Source: an uncultured beta proteobacterium
GTDB lineage: Bacteria; Pseudomonadota; Gammaproteobacteria; Burkholderiales; Burkholderiaceae_C
Length of the DNA: 64,000 bases
NCBI GenBank assembly: GCA_903830985.1
Contig: CAIKVZ010000116.1
Span: forward strand, 53,263-117,262
Direction: 5' to 3'
Shown here: piece by piece, positions 42,055 to 50,867 of the stretch
How positions within the stretch are numbered: the first letter of the stretch is position 1
Layout: every line of letters starts with the position of its first letter
Notes under the pieces: generated by a model
What the model was told of the DNA's origin: nothing
Database searches by the model: none
What the model saw: the letters and a program-made list of their open reading frames with translations, nothing else
Translations under genes and position numbers: made by a program

Positions 42055-43026
42055 ATGATCCGTTGGGACGCCCACAACTGCCTGCCCCTGCATCCGCAGG
42101 CCAGCTTCGCGCCGATCGACGCCTTGCACGCCGCCGGTGTGAACTATGTGTCGATCAACGTCGGCATGGACATGAACCCGGTGACGCAGATCATGTCAGT
42201 CATCGCGGGCTACCGCGCCACCATCGCCGCGCATCCGCAAAGCTATTGCCTGGTGAGCAGCGTGGCCGACATCGAACGCGCGCGCCAGGCCGGGCAGATG
42301 GCCATGGGCTTTGACCTGGAAGGCGCCATGCCTCTGCTGGAGCAGCCCGAGATGGTGGCGCTGTACGCCAGCATGGGCGTGCGGCAGATCCACTTTGCCT
42401 ACAACCGCAACAACAGCGTGGCCGATGGCTGCCACGACGTGGCGCGTGGCCTCACGCCGCTGGGACGACGCATGGTGGAAGCGGTGAATGCCGCGGGTCT
42501 GCTGATGGACTGCTCGCACACGGGGCGGCGCTGCAGCCTGGACATCATGGCTGCGGCGTCGCACCCGGTGGTGTTCAGCCATGCCAACCCGCTCGCGCTG
42601 GTGGAGCATGGACGCAACATCAGCGATGAACAGATCCGTGCCTGTGCCGCCACCGGCGGAGTCGTCTGTGTGTCCGGAGTGTCGAGGTTTCTTGGCAGTA
42701 CCCACCCCGGGGCGCGGGACGTGGCGCGCCACGCCGCTTATGTGGCGAACCTCGTGGGTGTGCAGCACGTGGGCATAGGGCTGGACATCGGCTTCTCTGA
42801 GCCCGCGCTCGATGACAGCCCACCGGGCGACTTCGATCGTAGCCACTGGTGGCCAGAGTCAGCGGGGTATGGCAACGGCATTGCAGGCATCCGCTATGCG
42901 CCGCTCGACACCTGGCGCGAACTGGAGGCTGCCTTGCAGGCCCAGGAACTGAGCGCCGGCGAAGCCGCGCTGGTCATGGGCGGCAACATGCTGCGCGTGG
43001 CGCAGCAGGTGTGGCCAACGCCCTAG
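42055..43026 (+). CDS. Membrane dipeptidase (peptidase M19) family protein
   Basis: 323 aa. Metal-ligand positions of the M19 amidohydrolase fold are recognisable: DAHNCLP near the N-terminus (DxH), GFDLEGAMPLL (bridging Glu), MDCSHTGRR and FSHANPLALVEHGRNISDEQ (His ligands), and GIGLDIGF. The usual DGHND and GSDFDG motifs are altered (DAHNC, GLDIG), so the substrate may differ from the standard L-D dipeptides. AAGGA sits 6 nt before the ATG. It has no signal peptide, so it is probably cytosolic. Confidence 0.85.
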   Translation: MIRWDAHNCLPLHPQASFAPIDALHAAGVNYVSINVGMDMNPVTQIMSVIAGYRATIAAHPQSYCLVSSVADIERARQAGQMAMGFDLEGAMPLLEQPEMVALYASMGVRQIHFAYNRNNSVADGCHDVARGLTPLGRRMVEAVNAAGLLMDCSHTGRRCSLDIMAAASHPVVFSHANPLALVEHGRNISDEQIRACAATGGVVCVSGVSRFLGSTHPGARDVARHAAYVANLVGVQHVGIGLDIGFSEPALDDSPPGDFDRSHWWPESAGYGNGIAGIRYAPLDTWRELEAALQAQELSAGEAALVMGGNMLRVAQQVWPTP

Positions 43027-43044
43027 TGCGACGACACAGAGGTA

Positions 43045-44217
43045 CTAGAACGGCAGCCCGACGTAGTTCTCTGCCAAGGAGCGCTGGGCCGCTTCCGAAG
43101 AGAACAGGTAGGCCAGATCGATCTCCTGCAGCTTCTGGTCGTATTCGCTCGACGCCGGAAAGGTGTGCAGCATGGTGGTCATCCACCACGAGAAACGCTG
43201 CGCCTTCCAGACCCGCGCCAGCGCCTTGGCCGAGTAGTTGTCCAGACCCGAGCTGTCGCCCTGCTGGTAGTGGCCCAGCATGGCGTGGTACAGGTAGTAG
43301 ATGTCGGAGGCCGCGCTGTTCAGGCCGCGCGCGCCGGTGGGTGGCACGATGTGCGCAGAGTCGCCGGCCAGGAACAGGTTGCCGTAGCGCATGGGCTCGG
43401 CGACAAAGGAGCGCAGCGGCGCGATCGACTTCTCGATCGAATCACCGGTCACCAGCTGGTCCGCGATTTCCTTGGGCAGACGGCGCTTGAGCTCTTCCCA
43501 GAAAGCCGCGTCCGACCAGTCTTCCACGCTGTCGGTCAAGGGCACCTGGATGTAGTAGCGGCTCAGGATCTGCGAGCGCAGCGAGCACAGCGCAAAACCC
43601 CGCTCATGCTTGGCGTAGACCAGTTCGGGCGAAGCCGGCTTGGTGCGCGACAACACGCCCAGCCAGCCGAAGGGATAGACCTTCTCGTATTCCTTGAGCA
43701 CATCCTTGGGAATCGATTTGCGGCTCACGCCATGAAAGCCATCGGCACCGATCACGAAATCACAGTCGATGCGCACGATCTCGTCGCCGTCGCGGTAGGT
43801 CACGTACGGCGTGTCGCTCTTCAGGTCGTGCGGCTGCACGTCCTCGGCGTTGTGGATGACGATGCCCTTCATGCGATCGCGCGCCTCGTACAGGTCGCGC
43901 GTCAGCTCGGTCTGACCGTAGACGACGACCGAACTGCCTCCGCTGTATTTGTGCAGATCGACACGGTCGAGTTTGCCGTCGTGGGCGATGAAGAAGCCGT
44001 CATGGATTTCACCTTCGCGGTCCATGCGTTCGCCGCACTCGGCTTCGCGCATCAGTTCGGCGAAGCCGTGCTCGAGCACGCCGGCCCGGATGCGGCTGAG
44101 CACGTATTCGCGGCTTTGCCGCTCCAGCACCACGGTGTCTATGCCCTTGAGGTGCAAAAGCTGTGACAGCATGAGGCCGGAGGGGCCGCCGCCGATGATG
44201 CAAACCTGGGTTTTCAT
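43045..44217 (-). CDS. pobA: 4-hydroxybenzoate 3-monooxygenase
   Basis: 390 aa, near the 394 aa of the well-studied Pseudomonas enzyme. CIIGGGPSGLMLSQLL is the FAD ADP-binding motif, FVIGADGFHGVSRKSIP the NADPH/FAD motif and LFLAGDSAHIVPPTGARGLN the FAD ribityl motif. It hydroxylates 4-hydroxybenzoate to protocatechuate. The ATG at 44217 has GGAG six bases upstream and is preferred to an upstream one at 44241. An AraC-family gene is divergent, the classic pobA-pobR arrangement. It is 14 kb from the pigment locus and uses the same type of aryl acid. Confidence 0.95.
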   Translation of the reverse strand: MKTQVCIIGGGPSGLMLSQLLHLKGIDTVVLERQSREYVLSRIRAGVLEHGFAELMREAECGERMDREGEIHDGFFIAHDGKLDRVDLHKYSGGSSVVVYGQTELTRDLYEARDRMKGIVIHNAEDVQPHDLKSDTPYVTYRDGDEIVRIDCDFVIGADGFHGVSRKSIPKDVLKEYEKVYPFGWLGVLSRTKPASPELVYAKHERGFALCSLRSQILSRYYIQVPLTDSVEDWSDAAFWEELKRRLPKEIADQLVTGDSIEKSIAPLRSFVAEPMRYGNLFLAGDSAHIVPPTGARGLNSAASDIYYLYHAMLGHYQQGDSSGLDNYSAKALARVWKAQRFSWWMTTMLHTFPASSEYDQKLQEIDLAYLFSSEAAQRSLAENYVGLPF

Positions 44218-44294
44218 GTTCATCTCCAATTCGTGGTTCAAATAGTTTCACGGTCACACCGTCGGACGAAAGATACGCGCCATCGGCGCCACAG

Positions 44295-44313
44295 GGAATG
44301 GCCTAATCATTCC
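44295..44313. promoter_or_regulatory. Inverted repeat between pobA and its regulator
   Basis: GGAATG-GCCTAAT-CATTCC is a perfect 6-bp inverted repeat with a 7-nt spacer, 21 nt before the regulator start and 78 nt upstream of the pobA start. It is a candidate operator for the divergent AraC-type protein. Confidence 0.4.
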
Positions 44314-44333
44314 ATTACTTGTACATTTCGAAC

Positions 44334-45215
44334 ATGAAAATGACGCCGTCCGCGATCCAGTCCTACAGCCTGTTCGGCGAATCCACCCATTTGCCGGACG
44401 TGCTGCACTGCGAAACCATCGCCGAACGCTCGGTGCTGCATGGCTGGGAACTGGCGCCGCACCGACATGCGCGGCTGCATCAGGTGCTGCTGGTGCAGTC
44501 GGGCGGCGGCTCGGTCAGTATGGACGGCGCCGCCCTGGCGCTGTGCGCCGGCTCACTTGTCAATGTGCCGCCCGGCCATGTCCACGCCTTCCGTTTCAAA
44601 CGGGGGACGAAAGGCTGGGTGGCGACCCTGGCCGACGAACTGCTGGACGAGATCCTGGTGCGGGTCGGCGACGTGCGCAGCGACCTGGGACGGGCCTGTG
44701 TGGTGCCGGCCAACGCCTCCCTCATTCTCGCCATGGAACAGATCTGGCGGGAATTTTCGGGTCGATCGAACGCCCGTGCCCTGGTCCTGCGGGGCTTGAG
44801 CGCCAGCCTGCTCGGATGGGTGGCGCGCGCCATCGTCGAGCATGAACCCGGACACGCCAACTTGCGCGATTCGGATTTCGTGCAGCGGTTCAGGCGGCTG
44901 ATCGGCGCGCATTTCCTCGAACATTGGGGGGTCGCTGACTATGCCCGGGCCCTCGCGGTGTCTCCCACGCACCTGAGCCGCTTGACGCGTAGCGCCACGG
45001 GGGGCTCCGCCTTGCGCCTGATCGAGGCGCGAACCATGAGGGAGGCAAGGCGGCATCTGGCCTACACCAACCTCAGCGTTGCCACCGTTGCCTACGCCAT
45101 GGGCTACGCGGATCCGGCTTACTTCACGCGCGTGTTCACGCGTGATGCCGGGCTCTCGCCAAGAGCGTTTCGGGAACAACTTGCCGGGCAAGCGGAGGCG
45201 ACAGGTGCGGGCTAA
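44334..45215 (+). CDS. AraC-family transcriptional regulator, probably of pobA
   Basis: 293 aa. An N-terminal cupin-like sensing domain (LAPHRHARLHQVLLV, GSLVNVPPGHVHAF) is followed by a C-terminal double helix-turn-helix: VADYARALAVSPTHLSRLTRSATG, and LSVATVAYAMGYADPAYFTRVFTRDAGLSPRAFRE. In Betaproteobacteria and Pseudomonas, divergent AraC-type proteins activate pobA in response to 4-hydroxybenzoate. The same is inferred here from position. Its stop overlaps the convergent AbrB-type gene. Confidence 0.88.
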   Translation: MKMTPSAIQSYSLFGESTHLPDVLHCETIAERSVLHGWELAPHRHARLHQVLLVQSGGGSVSMDGAALALCAGSLVNVPPGHVHAFRFKRGTKGWVATLADELLDEILVRVGDVRSDLGRACVVPANASLILAMEQIWREFSGRSNARALVLRGLSASLLGWVARAIVEHEPGHANLRDSDFVQRFRRLIGAHFLEHWGVADYARALAVSPTHLSRLTRSATGGSALRLIEARTMREARRHLAYTNLSVATVAYAMGYADPAYFTRVFTRDAGLSPRAFREQLAGQAEATGAG

Positions 45216-46303
45216 ATCCGCTGAGTGGCGTGCGGGCCTGCAGCCATTCTCCCGGCCACGAACGCGGCAAGACGCGGGCCGAAAGCGAGCACCATGACAA
45301 AGCGCGCCATCTGCATCGCCATGACAAAGCCTGCGTCGACCGCGCTGGTTGCAGCGATCACCGCCACGGAATCGGCGCCGCCAGGACTGGTTGCCAGATA
45401 GGCGGTCAGCGGATCAAAGCCGGCCAAGAGCGCCAGCCCCGCAGCGATGGCAACACCCACGCCAATCAGCAGCAGGATGGCTGCGAGCACCTGTGGCAGG
45501 GCGCGCCAGGCGTGCTGCAGGATGCCGCGGGTGAAACGCAGGCCGATGCTCCAGCCGATGAGTGCATAGGCCACGGCCAGCAGCACGGGCGGCAACTCGA
45601 TGGTCAAAAGCCCCATGCCTTGCAGCGCCGTCCCCAGGACCAGCGGCGTGAAGACCGGCCCCGCGGAAAGACGAAGCCAGCGCGCCAGCCCGGCGCCACC
45701 GAAGGCGATGACCACGGTGTACCCCACATGGCTCGGGCTCTGCACCGCCAGCCAGGCAATGTCACCATGTGCCGCCAAAGCATGGCTGTGCGGGCTCCAC
45801 AGCCACGCCACCAGCGAGGCCAGCGCGGTGACCAGCGCCACGCGCAGGTACTGCATGAAAGCCACCAGCCGCATGTCGGCCCCGTACTCCCCCGCCATCA
45901 CCACCATGACGGAAGCCGCGCCGGGCGCGAGACCCCAGACCGCGGTGGTGCCCGGCAGCACGCGACGCCGCATCAACACCCATCCCAGGCCCGTGCTGGC
46001 GGCGATGATCGCCAGCGTGGCGAGCAGGAATATCGGCCAGTTGCTGCCCAGCTTGGGGAGAATCGTTGGTTGCAGGCTTCTCGCCATCAGGCAACCCAGA
46101 ACGCCTTGCGCCAGCACGAACAGGGGTTCCGGGACTTCAAGGCGAGCGTCACGGGATGACAGAATGATGCCCGCCAACATGCAGCCCAGCAAAATCCCTG
46201 CGGGAAGGTGCAGTGCGACCAGCATGCTGGCCAGGCCGGCGCTGAGGCACAAAAGCAGACACCACCAAAGGCGGGGACTCGCGCGAAAAGGGGTGACGGG
46301 CAT
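45212..46303 (-). CDS. AbrB-family integral membrane protein (PF05145-type)
   Basis: 363 aa, about ten transmembrane helices in two related halves (GILLGCMLAGIILSSR and ALIGWSIGLRFTRG mark corresponding positions). Gly-rich motifs such as GLAPGAASVMVVMAGEYGADMRLVAFMQYLR and TSPGGADSVAVIAATS are diagnostic of the family, historically misnamed ammonia monooxygenase. Its function is unknown; transport or regulation has been suggested. The ATG at 46303 begins the hydrophobic part; the extra upstream codons to 46408 look non-coding. Confidence 0.87.
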   Translation of the reverse strand: MPVTPFRASPRLWWCLLLCLSAGLASMLVALHLPAGILLGCMLAGIILSSRDARLEVPEPLFVLAQGVLGCLMARSLQPTILPKLGSNWPIFLLATLAIIAASTGLGWVLMRRRVLPGTTAVWGLAPGAASVMVVMAGEYGADMRLVAFMQYLRVALVTALASLVAWLWSPHSHALAAHGDIAWLAVQSPSHVGYTVVIAFGGAGLARWLRLSAGPVFTPLVLGTALQGMGLLTIELPPVLLAVAYALIGWSIGLRFTRGILQHAWRALPQVLAAILLLIGVGVAIAAGLALLAGFDPLTAYLATSPGGADSVAVIAATSAVDAGFVMAMQMARFVMVLAFGPRLAAFVAGRMAAGPHATQRI

Positions 46304-46428
46304 TGGCGCTAATGTGCCACAGGCAGCATGCTTTCTGCTTGTGACGCACGGCATTCCCCTGCGGGCGCGGGGCTGCAAAATGGCGGCCACAGGGACCCCG
46401 AGCAACACGATTTCAGACAGGCAAAGAC

Positions 46429-46671
46429 ATGAGCAAACTGGGCTTCACGCGCGACAAAATCTACAAGACCGTGGCGCGCCAACTGCATGGCAAGGTGCCT
46501 TGCTGGATGTGCGGCGAGCATGTGTCGGCGTCGGATGCGACACTGGAACACATCCAGCCCTTGAGTGAGGGCGGCAACAGCCATGCCGAGAACCTGGCCA
46601 TCAGCCACGGGCACTGCAACCACCAGCGCCATGCAAAACAAACGGCCTTGCCAGAGGCCGTCAGCTCCTGA
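46429..46671 (+). CDS. Small HNH endonuclease
   Basis: 80 aa. CWMCGEHV gives one Cys pair, TLEHIQPLSEGGNSHAENLAISHGHCNHQR gives the His, Asn and second zinc ligands of the HNH (beta-beta-alpha metal) fold. It is a single domain without a DNA-recognition part. Such proteins can be stand-alone nicking enzymes or relics of mobile elements; no phage or transposon genes are nearby. Confidence 0.85.
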   Translation: MSKLGFTRDKIYKTVARQLHGKVPCWMCGEHVSASDATLEHIQPLSEGGNSHAENLAISHGHCNHQRHAKQTALPEAVSS

Positions 46672-46704
46672 AGGCCTGCAGGCAGTGAAGCCAGCGGCGA
46701 GGGA

Positions 46705-47670
46705 CTACTTGAGCGCCAGTTCTGCCAGGCGAATGGCACCGTCCAGACTGCGCGCGCCACCGATGAACAGGTTCGAGTGGCAAAAGACGCTGTCCGGCAC
46801 ACCCGTCACCCCAGCCAGTTCCTGATCGCGCAGCCCGGCCCAGCTCTTGGGCAAGTCCAGCCGGGCAACAAAGGACCCGAGTTCGACCGGGACGGTCTTG
46901 ACCTGGTATTGCTCGCCGTCCGAGTCGGGATAGATCACGAACATGACTTCGGGCATTTCTTCCACCACCACGTGCGTCCAGGGCATGCCGCCCTCCTGCA
47001 GGTGCAGCACTTTTCCGTCCAGCAGTCGCGGCGCCTTGCGCACGATGTCCAGGGAACGAAGCTGGGAAATCTTCTTGATGATGGCGCGGTCCAGGAATTT
47101 GCGGGTGATGGCAACGGCCTCGCGAAAACGTTCTTCCTGAAGCTGGGCTTTCGCAGCGCCCGTCAGCCCGGCTTCCTCCATCCAGTTGGTATTGAGTTGC
47201 GCGATCAGGGCCGACAGACCAAAGATCCCGGGTGCGACGCTGCCCTGACCGGTATCGACGATGTCCAGATACTGCACCAGCGAGGCGTCGATGGACCGTA
47301 CCGTCTCTGCCACGGCGTGCGGGTCCAGCGCGTGGCCGAGGCTGCCGGCCAGCGCCTGCACATAGGCCGCGCCCTGGGCCGACCACACCAGACCCGCGCT
47401 GGCATAGCCCACGCCAGCGACCGACTCGCCGTCACGCTGCTGCGCGGGACGGGCGCCGTCGAAGCCGCGCTGGTGGTGGTCAAAGCGCCCTTTTGCTGCG
47501 TCCCAGCTGCCGCCGACATCGACGGCAAAATCGGCGGCGTCAATCAGCGCGTCATGGCGGGTGCGCACCAGGTTGTGGGCGGGGAATACACCCATGAGAA
47601 CGCCGACGCCAAAGACGTCGTCTGCGTGGAAGCTGCCACTGTGGGTGGCGATGGTTTTGTGATCGGTCAT
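46705..47670 (-). CDS. MYG1-family (UPF0160) metal-dependent protein
   Basis: 321 aa. ATHSGSFHADDVFGVGVL, VDVGGSWDAAKGRFDHHQRGF and the mid-domain SIDASLVQYLDIVDTGQG are the MYG1 signature, built on a DHH-phosphoesterase-like metal site (His, Asp, His-His). The eukaryotic homologue has been reported as a 3'-5' RNA exonuclease; the bacterial role is unproven. The length is normal. It lies 10 nt upstream... on the same strand as the YghU gene, whose stop is at 47680, so both probably share a transcript. Confidence 0.9.
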   Translation of the reverse strand: MTDHKTIATHSGSFHADDVFGVGVLMGVFPAHNLVRTRHDALIDAADFAVDVGGSWDAAKGRFDHHQRGFDGARPAQQRDGESVAGVGYASAGLVWSAQGAAYVQALAGSLGHALDPHAVAETVRSIDASLVQYLDIVDTGQGSVAPGIFGLSALIAQLNTNWMEEAGLTGAAKAQLQEERFREAVAITRKFLDRAIIKKISQLRSLDIVRKAPRLLDGKVLHLQEGGMPWTHVVVEEMPEVMFVIYPDSDGEQYQVKTVPVELGSFVARLDLPKSWAGLRDQELAGVTGVPDSVFCHSNLFIGGARSLDGAIRLAELALK

Positions 47671-47679
47671 GGGGGGATT

Positions 47680-48567
47680 TTAGGAGCCAGTCGCCTCAGG
47701 GGGCACCAGCTTGTCCTGCGTACGCGTGGCAAAGTCGCCCGCATCATGGCGCTCATGGAGCTGCGACGCCAGCGGCCCCACGGCCCGATTCACCATGCGA
47801 CCGCGCATGACCGCAGGGCGCGTGGCAATTTCGTCGGCCCAGCGGATGACATGGGTGTACTCCTGCACCTGAAGGAACTCGCCCGCTTCGTACAGCAGGC
47901 CCTTGGCCATGCCGCCGTACCACGGCCAGATAGCCATGTCGGCGATGGAATACGCGTCGCCTGCGATATAGCGCGAGTCTGCAAGTCGCCTGTTCAGCAC
48001 GTCCATCTGGCGCTTGACTTCCATGGCAAAACGGTCGATGGCGTACTCGATCTTGCTGGGTGCGTAGGCATAGAAGTGACCGAATCCTCCACCCAGATAA
48101 GGCGCGCTGCCCATCTGCCAGAAAAGCCAGGACAGACATTCGGCGCGCAGGGCGGGATCCGTGGGCAAAAAGACGCCAAACTTCTCCGCCAGGTACATGA
48201 GGATGGCCCCCGACTCGAAGACTCTCACCGGGCTGGATCCGCTGTGGTCGAGCAGCGCAGGGATCTTGGAATTCGGGTTGATTTCGACAAAGCCGCTGCC
48301 GAATTGATCTCCCTGGTCGATGCGTATCAGCCAGGCGTCGTACTCTGCGCCGGCAATGCCGAGCTCCAGCAACTCCTCCAGCATGACGGTCACCTTGACG
48401 CCGTTGGGGGTGGCCAGCGAATACAGCTGCAGCGGGTGCTTGCCCCGTGGCAGGGGCTTCTCATGCGTGGCTCCCGCCACCGGTCGGTTGATTTTGGCAA
48501 AACGCCCGCCGCTTTCCTTGTTGGGGCTCCAGACTTTGGGCGGGGTGTAGGCGTTCGGGTCGGTCAT
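47680..48567 (-). CDS. yghU: Glutathione-dependent disulfide-bond oxidoreductase, YghU type
   Basis: 295 aa. A Pro-rich N-terminus (YTPPKVWSPNKESGGRFAKINRP) is followed by a thioredoxin-like GST N-domain (LQLYSLATPNGVKVTVMLEEL, NPNSKIPALLDHSG, VFESGAILMYLAEKFG). The helical C-domain contains GGGFGHFYAYAP and YSIADMAIWPWYGG. It matches Nu-class YghU enzymes, which bind two glutathione molecules and reduce disulfides. The ATG at 48567 starts MTDPNAY; upstream codons to 48921 overlap another region without similarity. Confidence 0.93.
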   Translation of the reverse strand: MTDPNAYTPPKVWSPNKESGGRFAKINRPVAGATHEKPLPRGKHPLQLYSLATPNGVKVTVMLEELLELGIAGAEYDAWLIRIDQGDQFGSGFVEINPNSKIPALLDHSGSSPVRVFESGAILMYLAEKFGVFLPTDPALRAECLSWLFWQMGSAPYLGGGFGHFYAYAPSKIEYAIDRFAMEVKRQMDVLNRRLADSRYIAGDAYSIADMAIWPWYGGMAKGLLYEAGEFLQVQEYTHVIRWADEIATRPAVMRGRMVNRAVGPLASQLHERHDAGDFATRTQDKLVPPEATGS

Positions 48568-48691
48568 GGTGTTGTTGCAAGTCGTTGATGGGCCAGCGAT
48601 CATTATGTAGAAACGGCGGCAGGGGCGTGTCGTACCCATGTTTTCAGGCCCATTGCATGCCGAGCGCCCCCCCCGGTCGCCTGGCCGCAGT

Positions 48692-49426
48692 TCATGGGCG
48701 CCAGCGCCCGGAGTCCGGGCACACGCTGACCGCAGCGCCATTGCGCCAGATCTGCTCTTCTTCCAGCAGCAACGCGGTCGCGGGGTCAATGTCAAAGTCG
48801 ATCCCAAGTGCCTGCGCGACATGGACGTTCTCGACGGGAAGCTCCCAGGTGAGAAACACCTGGTTGAAATCCTGGCCGTCGGGAAAATCGACCCCATTGA
48901 AGCCGGCACTGCCGCGGGCAATGACGGCGTGCGGCTGTCCGGTATCGAACACCACCACCGTCCCCCGGACCAGGGGGATGCGCTGACCTGAAGACGGGAA
49001 ATGCAGGTCCAGACCCCGGTCCTCGCTCAGGAACAGATTGCAGAAGACCGCAGCGCCGTAGAGCGCGGCGTCATGGTGGTAGCGGGCGCCGCGGCAGGCC
49101 ATCAGGGCCACGTCACTGGACGCCAATACCTCGTGCAGACCGAGTGTGCGCGTCCAATCGGACACCGCCTGCACGCAGTGCCGGTAGTCCGGCCAACGAG
49201 CGCGTGCGCGCGCCAAGGGCAATGGATCGACATCGCCGGGTTCCAGACCCAAATGCAGGGAAATGTCCCTGCTCCAATCCGCCGTCAGCCGCGCCGGGAG
49301 CGCGGGTATATCGACCCGGCCCGACAGCAGCATATCGCTCACGCTGCGGCTGCGCATGGAATCACCCGCGCGGAAATAGGCGACAAGGAGGCCATGCTCG
49401 CGGCTCGGGTCGGGGAGGCTGCTCAT
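48692..49426 (-). CDS. 2-oxoglutarate/Fe(II)-dependent oxygenase-like protein
   Basis: 244 aa. GARYHHDAALYGAAVFCNLFL contains an HxD-like iron motif (His-His-Asp), and GTVVVFDTGQPHAVI contains the distal His; a double-stranded beta-helix fold lies between. This is the plan of small prolyl-hydroxylase-like oxygenases. The substrate is unknown. The start at 49426 avoids 20 non-homologous codons upstream. It is convergent in orientation with nothing close and appears monocistronic. Confidence 0.7.
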   Translation of the reverse strand: MSSLPDPSREHGLLVAYFRAGDSMRSRSVSDMLLSGRVDIPALPARLTADWSRDISLHLGLEPGDVDPLPLARARARWPDYRHCVQAVSDWTRTLGLHEVLASSDVALMACRGARYHHDAALYGAAVFCNLFLSEDRGLDLHFPSSGQRIPLVRGTVVVFDTGQPHAVIARGSAGFNGVDFPDGQDFNQVFLTWELPVENVHVAQALGIDFDIDPATALLLEEEQIWRNGAAVSVCPDSGRWRP

Positions 49427-49460
49427 TGGGCGCAGTTTATTGGAACGTCGCGGATGCCCA

Positions 49461-50867
49461 TCAGTACAGGCGGATGGCCGTGTCAAAGTTCCAGCTCCGA
49501 CGGATTTCGATCACGTCGAACTCGCGCGCCAATGCCGGCTGAAAGGCAGGATAGGGCGCCTGGCTTTGCACGACACGCCGTATCGCTTCGTCGATTGCCA
49601 CCACACCGCTGGAGAGAACGAAGGTGACCGACTCGACGGAGCCGTCGCTGCGCAGCGCCACGGTCACGAGCGGTGTGGTGTGACGCTGCTTCGCCGCTTC
49701 GCGAACCATGTCAAAGGTCATGTTCAACTCGATCTTGCGGCTCCAGGCTTGCGCGTAGAGAAGGAGTTCGGCGTTGGGGTCGGAGCGCCCGAAAAGCCGG
49801 CCTCGTCTTGCGCTGCTGGCGCTGGCGGGGAGTGTGGAGGGCGGGCGCAAGGATGCCGCTTCGCGCGCGGCAGCCTCCTCGGCCAGTTGTCGAGCGATCG
49901 ACCGCAGCGCCGCCTCGCGTCTTGCCTGCTGCGCTTCCCGCTCGGCGTCCTGACGTGCCCTTTCCTGCCTGCCGGTCTCTTGCCGTGCGAGCTCCTGGCG
50001 CTCAGCTTGCATGCGCGCGGTGTCGAGGCGCTCTGCCTCCGGTCCGACAGTGGCCTGCCTTGCAGCCTCGAGGCGTTCGGCCTCCACCCGCGCGGCTTCC
50101 CTGCGTGCGACTTCCTGTCGTGCAGTGGCCTGCCGTGCAGCCGCCTGCCGTGCCGTCTCCTGACGCTCGGCGTTCTCGCGGGCCGCCGCCTGCCGTTCAA
50201 CTTCGTGCCGAGCAGCCTCTTGCCGCGCAACCTCCATTCTTTCGGCCTGCCGTTGCGCCTCCTGTTTCGCGCCATCGAGTTTGGCAATTTCAAGCGCTCG
50301 CTCCCGCAGCTCAGAGTCGAGCAGCTTCGGCATTGCAGCGCTCGCAGCGCTTCGCGCGGATTTCACGACCTCCGGGCTCGACGCGCTTGACGCTGCTGCC
50401 ATCACGGGCCTCGCAACCGCAGGCGCGACGGGCGCGACCAAGGTGGTCGTTTCGGACCGCTCCACGGCCATCACGGCTGGCATTGGCCTCGGCGCAGCCG
50501 CCACGCCAACTGGCGCTGGCGCTGGCACTGGCACTGGCACTGGCACTGGCACTGGCACTGGCACTGGCACTGGCACTGGCACTGGCACTGGCAAAGGTAC
50601 CGGTATAAGCCTGGCCGTGGTGAATGCTTTGCTCGCAGCGTCTGGCTTGACCATGGCTTCCCGCCTGAACACGGCCGCAGGCTCGACCGCTGTCGGCGCC
50701 GCTGCCGTGACCCGCGCCGGAACAAGGACCATGCGCAGCGCTTCGGCCTCAAGGCGCCGTTCTCGCCAGGGCAAGCCAAAGCCCGCAAGCCCGAGTTCCT
50801 GACCACCGAAGCTCAGATTCAACAGCAGCGCATGCATCAGCACGGAGAGCAGCAGCGGGGTGCTCAT
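49461..50867 (-). CDS. TolA/TonB-like envelope protein with VP repeat and coiled coil
   Basis: 468 aa from the ATG at 50867 (AGG four bases upstream). Residues about 3-20 are an inner membrane anchor. About 85-120 is a Val-Pro run encoded by the hexanucleotide tract, and about 180-320 a long Ala/Arg/Glu/Gln coiled coil (EAARHEVERQAAARENAERQ), as in TolA. The last 100 residues are a TonB-C domain (YAQAWSRKIELNM, TPLVTVALRSDGSVESVTF, APYPAFQP). It should span the periplasm and transmit proton-motive energy. ExbB/ExbD or TolQ/TolR genes are not in the window. Confidence 0.85.
   Translation of the reverse strand: MSTPLLLSVLMHALLLNLSFGGQELGLAGFGLPWRERRLEAEALRMVLVPARVTAAAPTAVEPAAVFRREAMVKPDAASKAFTTARLIPVPLPVPVPVPVPVPVPVPVPVPVPVPAPAPVGVAAAPRPMPAVMAVERSETTTLVAPVAPAVARPVMAAASSASSPEVVKSARSAASAAMPKLLDSELRERALEIAKLDGAKQEAQRQAERMEVARQEAARHEVERQAAARENAERQETARQAAARQATARQEVARREAARVEAERLEAARQATVGPEAERLDTARMQAERQELARQETGRQERARQDAEREAQQARREAALRSIARQLAEEAAAREAASLRPPSTLPASASSARRGRLFGRSDPNAELLLYAQAWSRKIELNMTFDMVREAAKQRHTTPLVTVALRSDGSVESVTFVLSSGVVAIDEAIRRVVQSQAPYPAFQPALAREFDVIEIRRSWNFDTAIRLY
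50509..50592 (-). repeat. Hexanucleotide microsatellite (11 perfect ACTGGC copies, 14 units in all)
   Basis: On the plus strand, ACTGGC and two GCTGGC units are followed by 11 uninterrupted ACTGGC units from 50527 to 50592. On the coding strand they encode Ala-Pro, then Val-Pro dipeptides in the TolA/TonB-like protein. Because the unit is 6 nt, copy-number slippage would lengthen or shorten the linker without a frameshift. Confidence 0.95.

Noticed and set aside
46429..46671. HNH gene as evidence of a mobile element or homing endonuclease
   Set aside because: No integrase, transposase, terminal repeats or interrupted host gene is nearby.
46777..48588. 603-codon plus-strand open frame opposite MYG1 and YghU genes
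   Set aside because: Both genes beneath it match known families over their full length; the opposite frame is low-complexity Arg/His/Gln-rich.
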